Source: Alphaproteobacteria bacterium
Lineage (GTDB): Bacteria > Pseudomonadota > Alphaproteobacteria > UBA1280 > UBA12223
Length of the DNA: 7,906 bases
NCBI GenBank assembly: GCA_003450915.1
Contig: DMEM01000183.1
Span: forward strand, 1 to 7,906
Direction of reading: 5' to 3'
Under the pieces are notes generated by a model. The model saw only the letters and a program-made list of their open reading frames with translations. It did not search any database and was not told the DNA's origin. Within the stretch, counting starts at the first letter, position 1, and every line of letters starts with the position of its first letter. Shown here one piece after another: positions 6,351 to 7,906 of this stretch. The translations under genes were made by a program, and so were the position numbers.

Positions 6351-6644
6351 ATGTCAAAAAACATAGATGTAAGAGTAGGTAGAAAAACATATAGCTTAGC
6401 TGCTGAATCTGAGCAAGATAAAAAGGACTTGTTAAAAGCAAGTGCTTCATTAAACTCATTAGCAGATCAATTTATACAAGCCAACCCTTCAATGTCTAAT
6501 GAAGAGGCTTTAATGCTAACAGCTATTAGCATTGCGCATGAATATGAGAGACTAAAAGAGCATAAAGAATCAGATGATAAAATGATGGAACAGTTACATA
6601 ACTCATTAGCTGAGAAATTAGAAAACTTATTAGAAAAATACTAG
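6351..6644 (+). CDS. zapA: Cell division protein ZapA
   Basis: ZapA is a small cytosolic protein that forms tetramers and cross-links FtsZ filaments at mid-cell. The product is 97 aa, close to the usual 100-110. The N-terminal globular part reads IDVRVGRKTYSLAAESEQDKK (5-25), matching the family's beta-strand core with the conserved G-x-x-Y. LLKASASLNSLADQF (27-41) follows. A long C-terminal helix from about 50 to 95 provides the dimerising coiled coil. The ribosome site AAGGA (6337-6341) overlaps the stop codon of the upstream coiled-coil gene and lies 9 nt before the ATG, which suggests translational coupling. No 6S RNA gene fits downstream, since ymdB starts after only 18 nt. Confidence 0.9.
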   Translation: MSKNIDVRVGRKTYSLAAESEQDKKDLLKASASLNSLADQFIQANPSMSNEEALMLTAISIAHEYERLKEHKESDDKMMEQLHNSLAEKLENLLEKY

Positions 6645-6662
6645 AGAATTAGAAAGTACATT

Positions 6663-7484
6663 ATGACAGAATATACAAACATCTTATTTGCAGGTGATAT
6701 TTCAGGTAAGCCTGGTAGAAAAGCAATAGCAGAACACTTACCAAAACTAAAAGAAAAATATAAATTAGACTTTATTATAGTAAATGCTGAAAATGCAGCA
6801 GGCGGTTTTGGAATTACTCACAAAATTGTAAAAGAATTATTTGATTATGGTGTAGATGTAATCACACTAGGGGATCATGCATGGGATAAGCCAGAGGCTG
6901 TTGAAATAGTAGAGAATAGTCATAAAGTAATTAGACCATATAACTATCCAAAAGGAACACCAGGTAAAGGTTTTAATATCTATACAACAGATAAAGGTGT
7001 AAGAATTGCTGTAGGTAATTTATTAGGTAGAGTATTTATGTCAACTATAGTCGATTGTCCATTCCAAGCATCTAAGTTTTTACAACGAGAATATAGAATG
7101 GGTGAAGACTATGATATTATGATTTTAGATAATCACACAGAAGCATCATCTGAAGCTGTTTGCCTAGGTGAGTTATGGGATGGTAAAGCAAGTTTAGTTG
7201 GAGGTTCTCATACTCATATTCCAACAGCGGATGCTTACATTAAACCTAGAGGAACACTATATCAAACAGATACAGGAATGACAGGGGTTTATAACTCTTC
7301 ATTAGGTTGTGAGTTTTCAGGACCTATTAAGCAATTTGAAACAGGTATTAGACAAAAGAAAACTATTGCTTCAGGTGAAGCAACATTATGTGGTCTATAT
7401 GCTAAGGTTGATAATGAAACTGGTAAGTGTGTTGAATTTAAAATGATCCGTACGGGTGGTGTATTACCAGATACAGAAGCTTAG
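6663..7484 (+). CDS. ymdB: YmdB-type metallophosphoesterase (TIGR00282 family)
   Basis: A two-metal cytosolic phosphoesterase; Bacillus subtilis YmdB of this family hydrolyses cyclic nucleotides and affects biofilm and motility decisions. The 273-aa product is full length (264 in B. subtilis). Metal-site motifs are in order: FAGDISG (Asp12), NAENAAGGFGIT (Glu43, Asn44), LGDHAWD (Asp71, His72), DNHTEASSE (His158) and GGSHTHIPTAD (His183, His185). The usual GNH is GDH here, replacing a metal-binding Asn with Asp. NAENAAGGFGIT, GRVFM, DCPF and GEATLCG look alphaproteobacterial. The ribosome site is poor (AGAAAG, 6651-6656), so expression may depend on coupling to zapA, whose stop is 18 nt upstream. 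A role in division is not implied by family knowledge. The preferred substrate cannot be read from sequence. Confidence 0.93.
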   Translation: MTEYTNILFAGDISGKPGRKAIAEHLPKLKEKYKLDFIIVNAENAAGGFGITHKIVKELFDYGVDVITLGDHAWDKPEAVEIVENSHKVIRPYNYPKGTPGKGFNIYTTDKGVRIAVGNLLGRVFMSTIVDCPFQASKFLQREYRMGEDYDIMILDNHTEASSEAVCLGELWDGKASLVGGSHTHIPTADAYIKPRGTLYQTDTGMTGVYNSSLGCEFSGPIKQFETGIRQKKTIASGEATLCGLYAKVDNETGKCVEFKMIRTGGVLPDTEA

Positions 7485-7509
7485 ATAAAAAAAATAAAAG
7501 GGGTATGTT

Positions 7510-7906
7510 ATGAAAAAGTTATTAGTTTTAGGTTCGTTGTTATATTCAGCTAATGTTAATGCTGTAACGACTCCTGTAAAATGTTCAGGCGTTGATAATA
7601 CGAAAACATACCAGGCTTTTTGTATTTATAATGGTGCAAGTAAAAATAATTGTTATGGTTATTCACTTGTAGAAGGTTTTGGTGATATTCCATCTATAGG
7701 ACCTTTAATTAGTGATAAACCTTATTTTATTAAACCGGCTGATACAAATATAAATAAATTTGTTGATTGTAAAGACTTTAACGGAACATTTGCTAGTTCT
7801 AATAAGCCCAAAATGTTTTTAGATTATGCTGTGTATGGGCAAAAAGCAAAATTTAATTATGCAAGTACATATCAAAATATCCATGGAACAAAAGGAACTT
7901 TGTTTA
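7510..7906 (+). CDS. Secreted protein of unknown function, N-terminal part (runs off the right edge)
   Basis: I translated 132 residues that remain open to the window end. The start MKKLLVLGSLLYSANVNA is a short Sec signal peptide with a likely cleavage after VNA (residue 18); no lipobox cysteine is present, so it should be periplasmic or secreted rather than a lipoprotein. The mature part has four cysteines (25, 38, 48, 87), many Asn, Tyr and Phe, and looks beta-rich. This fits a disulfide-stabilised exported protein. I do not recognise the family. AAAAGGGG (7496-7503) lies 6 nt before the ATG and is the strongest ribosome site on the plus strand. A competing ATG at 7505 is followed by a stop after one codon. 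No terminator separates it from ymdB, 25 nt upstream, so it may be co-transcribed. Confidence 0.85.
   Translation, partial: MKKLLVLGSLLYSANVNAVTTPVKCSGVDNTKTYQAFCIYNGASKNNCYGYSLVEGFGDIPSIGPLISDKPYFIKPADTNINKFVDCKDFNGTFASSNKPKMFLDYAVYGQKAKFNYASTYQNIHGTKGTLF

Noticed and set aside
6101..6364. 87-aa open frame on the minus strand over the coiled-coil gene
   Set aside because: It is antisense to a well-supported gene with promoter, coupling to zapA and coiled-coil composition; its own Ser/Leu/Ala-rich product looks like a reverse-frame artefact.
6645..6662. Possible 6S RNA after zapA
   Set aside because: Only 18 nt are available, far below the length of 6S RNA.

Overview
The window is AT-rich (roughly one third G+C or less by eye) and gene-dense. 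It reads as bacterial core metabolism plus cell division. The best guess at the source is an AT-rich alphaproteobacterium. Transketolase, GAPDH and phosphoglycerate kinase are encoded head-to-head with a small coiled-coil gene, zapA and a ymdB-type phosphoesterase, an arrangement I associate with Alphaproteobacteria. The YmdB, GAPDH and PGK sequences also carry alphaproteobacterial-looking motifs. The MurE fragment looks more gammaproteobacterial, so an AT-rich gammaproteobacterium (a Francisella-like lineage, for example) is not excluded.

Layout. Everything from 1 to 5998 is on the minus strand. From right to left there is a tkt-gap-pgk unit (5998 to 1688) ending in a clear intrinsic terminator at 1642-1671. 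Next is a self-contained gene of unknown function (1494-1084) with its own near-consensus promoter and its own terminator. After a spacer of about 310 bp comes murE, which starts at 769 with its own promoter and runs off the left edge. From 6096 rightward all genes are on the plus strand: an 80-residue coiled-coil protein, zapA, ymdB, and the start of a secreted protein of unknown function that runs off the right edge. A compact divergent promoter region at about 6029-6079 separates the two halves.

How the genes work together. Tkt links the pentose phosphate pathway to glycolysis by making or using glyceraldehyde-3-phosphate. GAPDH and PGK then carry out the next two steps of lower glycolysis (or gluconeogenesis). 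The plus-strand genes appear to serve division-ring assembly (coiled-coil protein and ZapA) and phosphodiesterase signalling (YmdB). MurE supplies a peptidoglycan precursor step. A 14-bp intercistronic hairpin between gap and pgk is the clearest candidate post-transcriptional element.

I see no tRNA, rRNA, CRISPR array, intact insertion sequence or obvious defence system. The least ordinary parts are the unknown gene at 1084-1494 with repeat-like flanks, the gap-pgk hairpin, the shared palindrome in the divergent promoter, and the unknown exported protein at the right edge.
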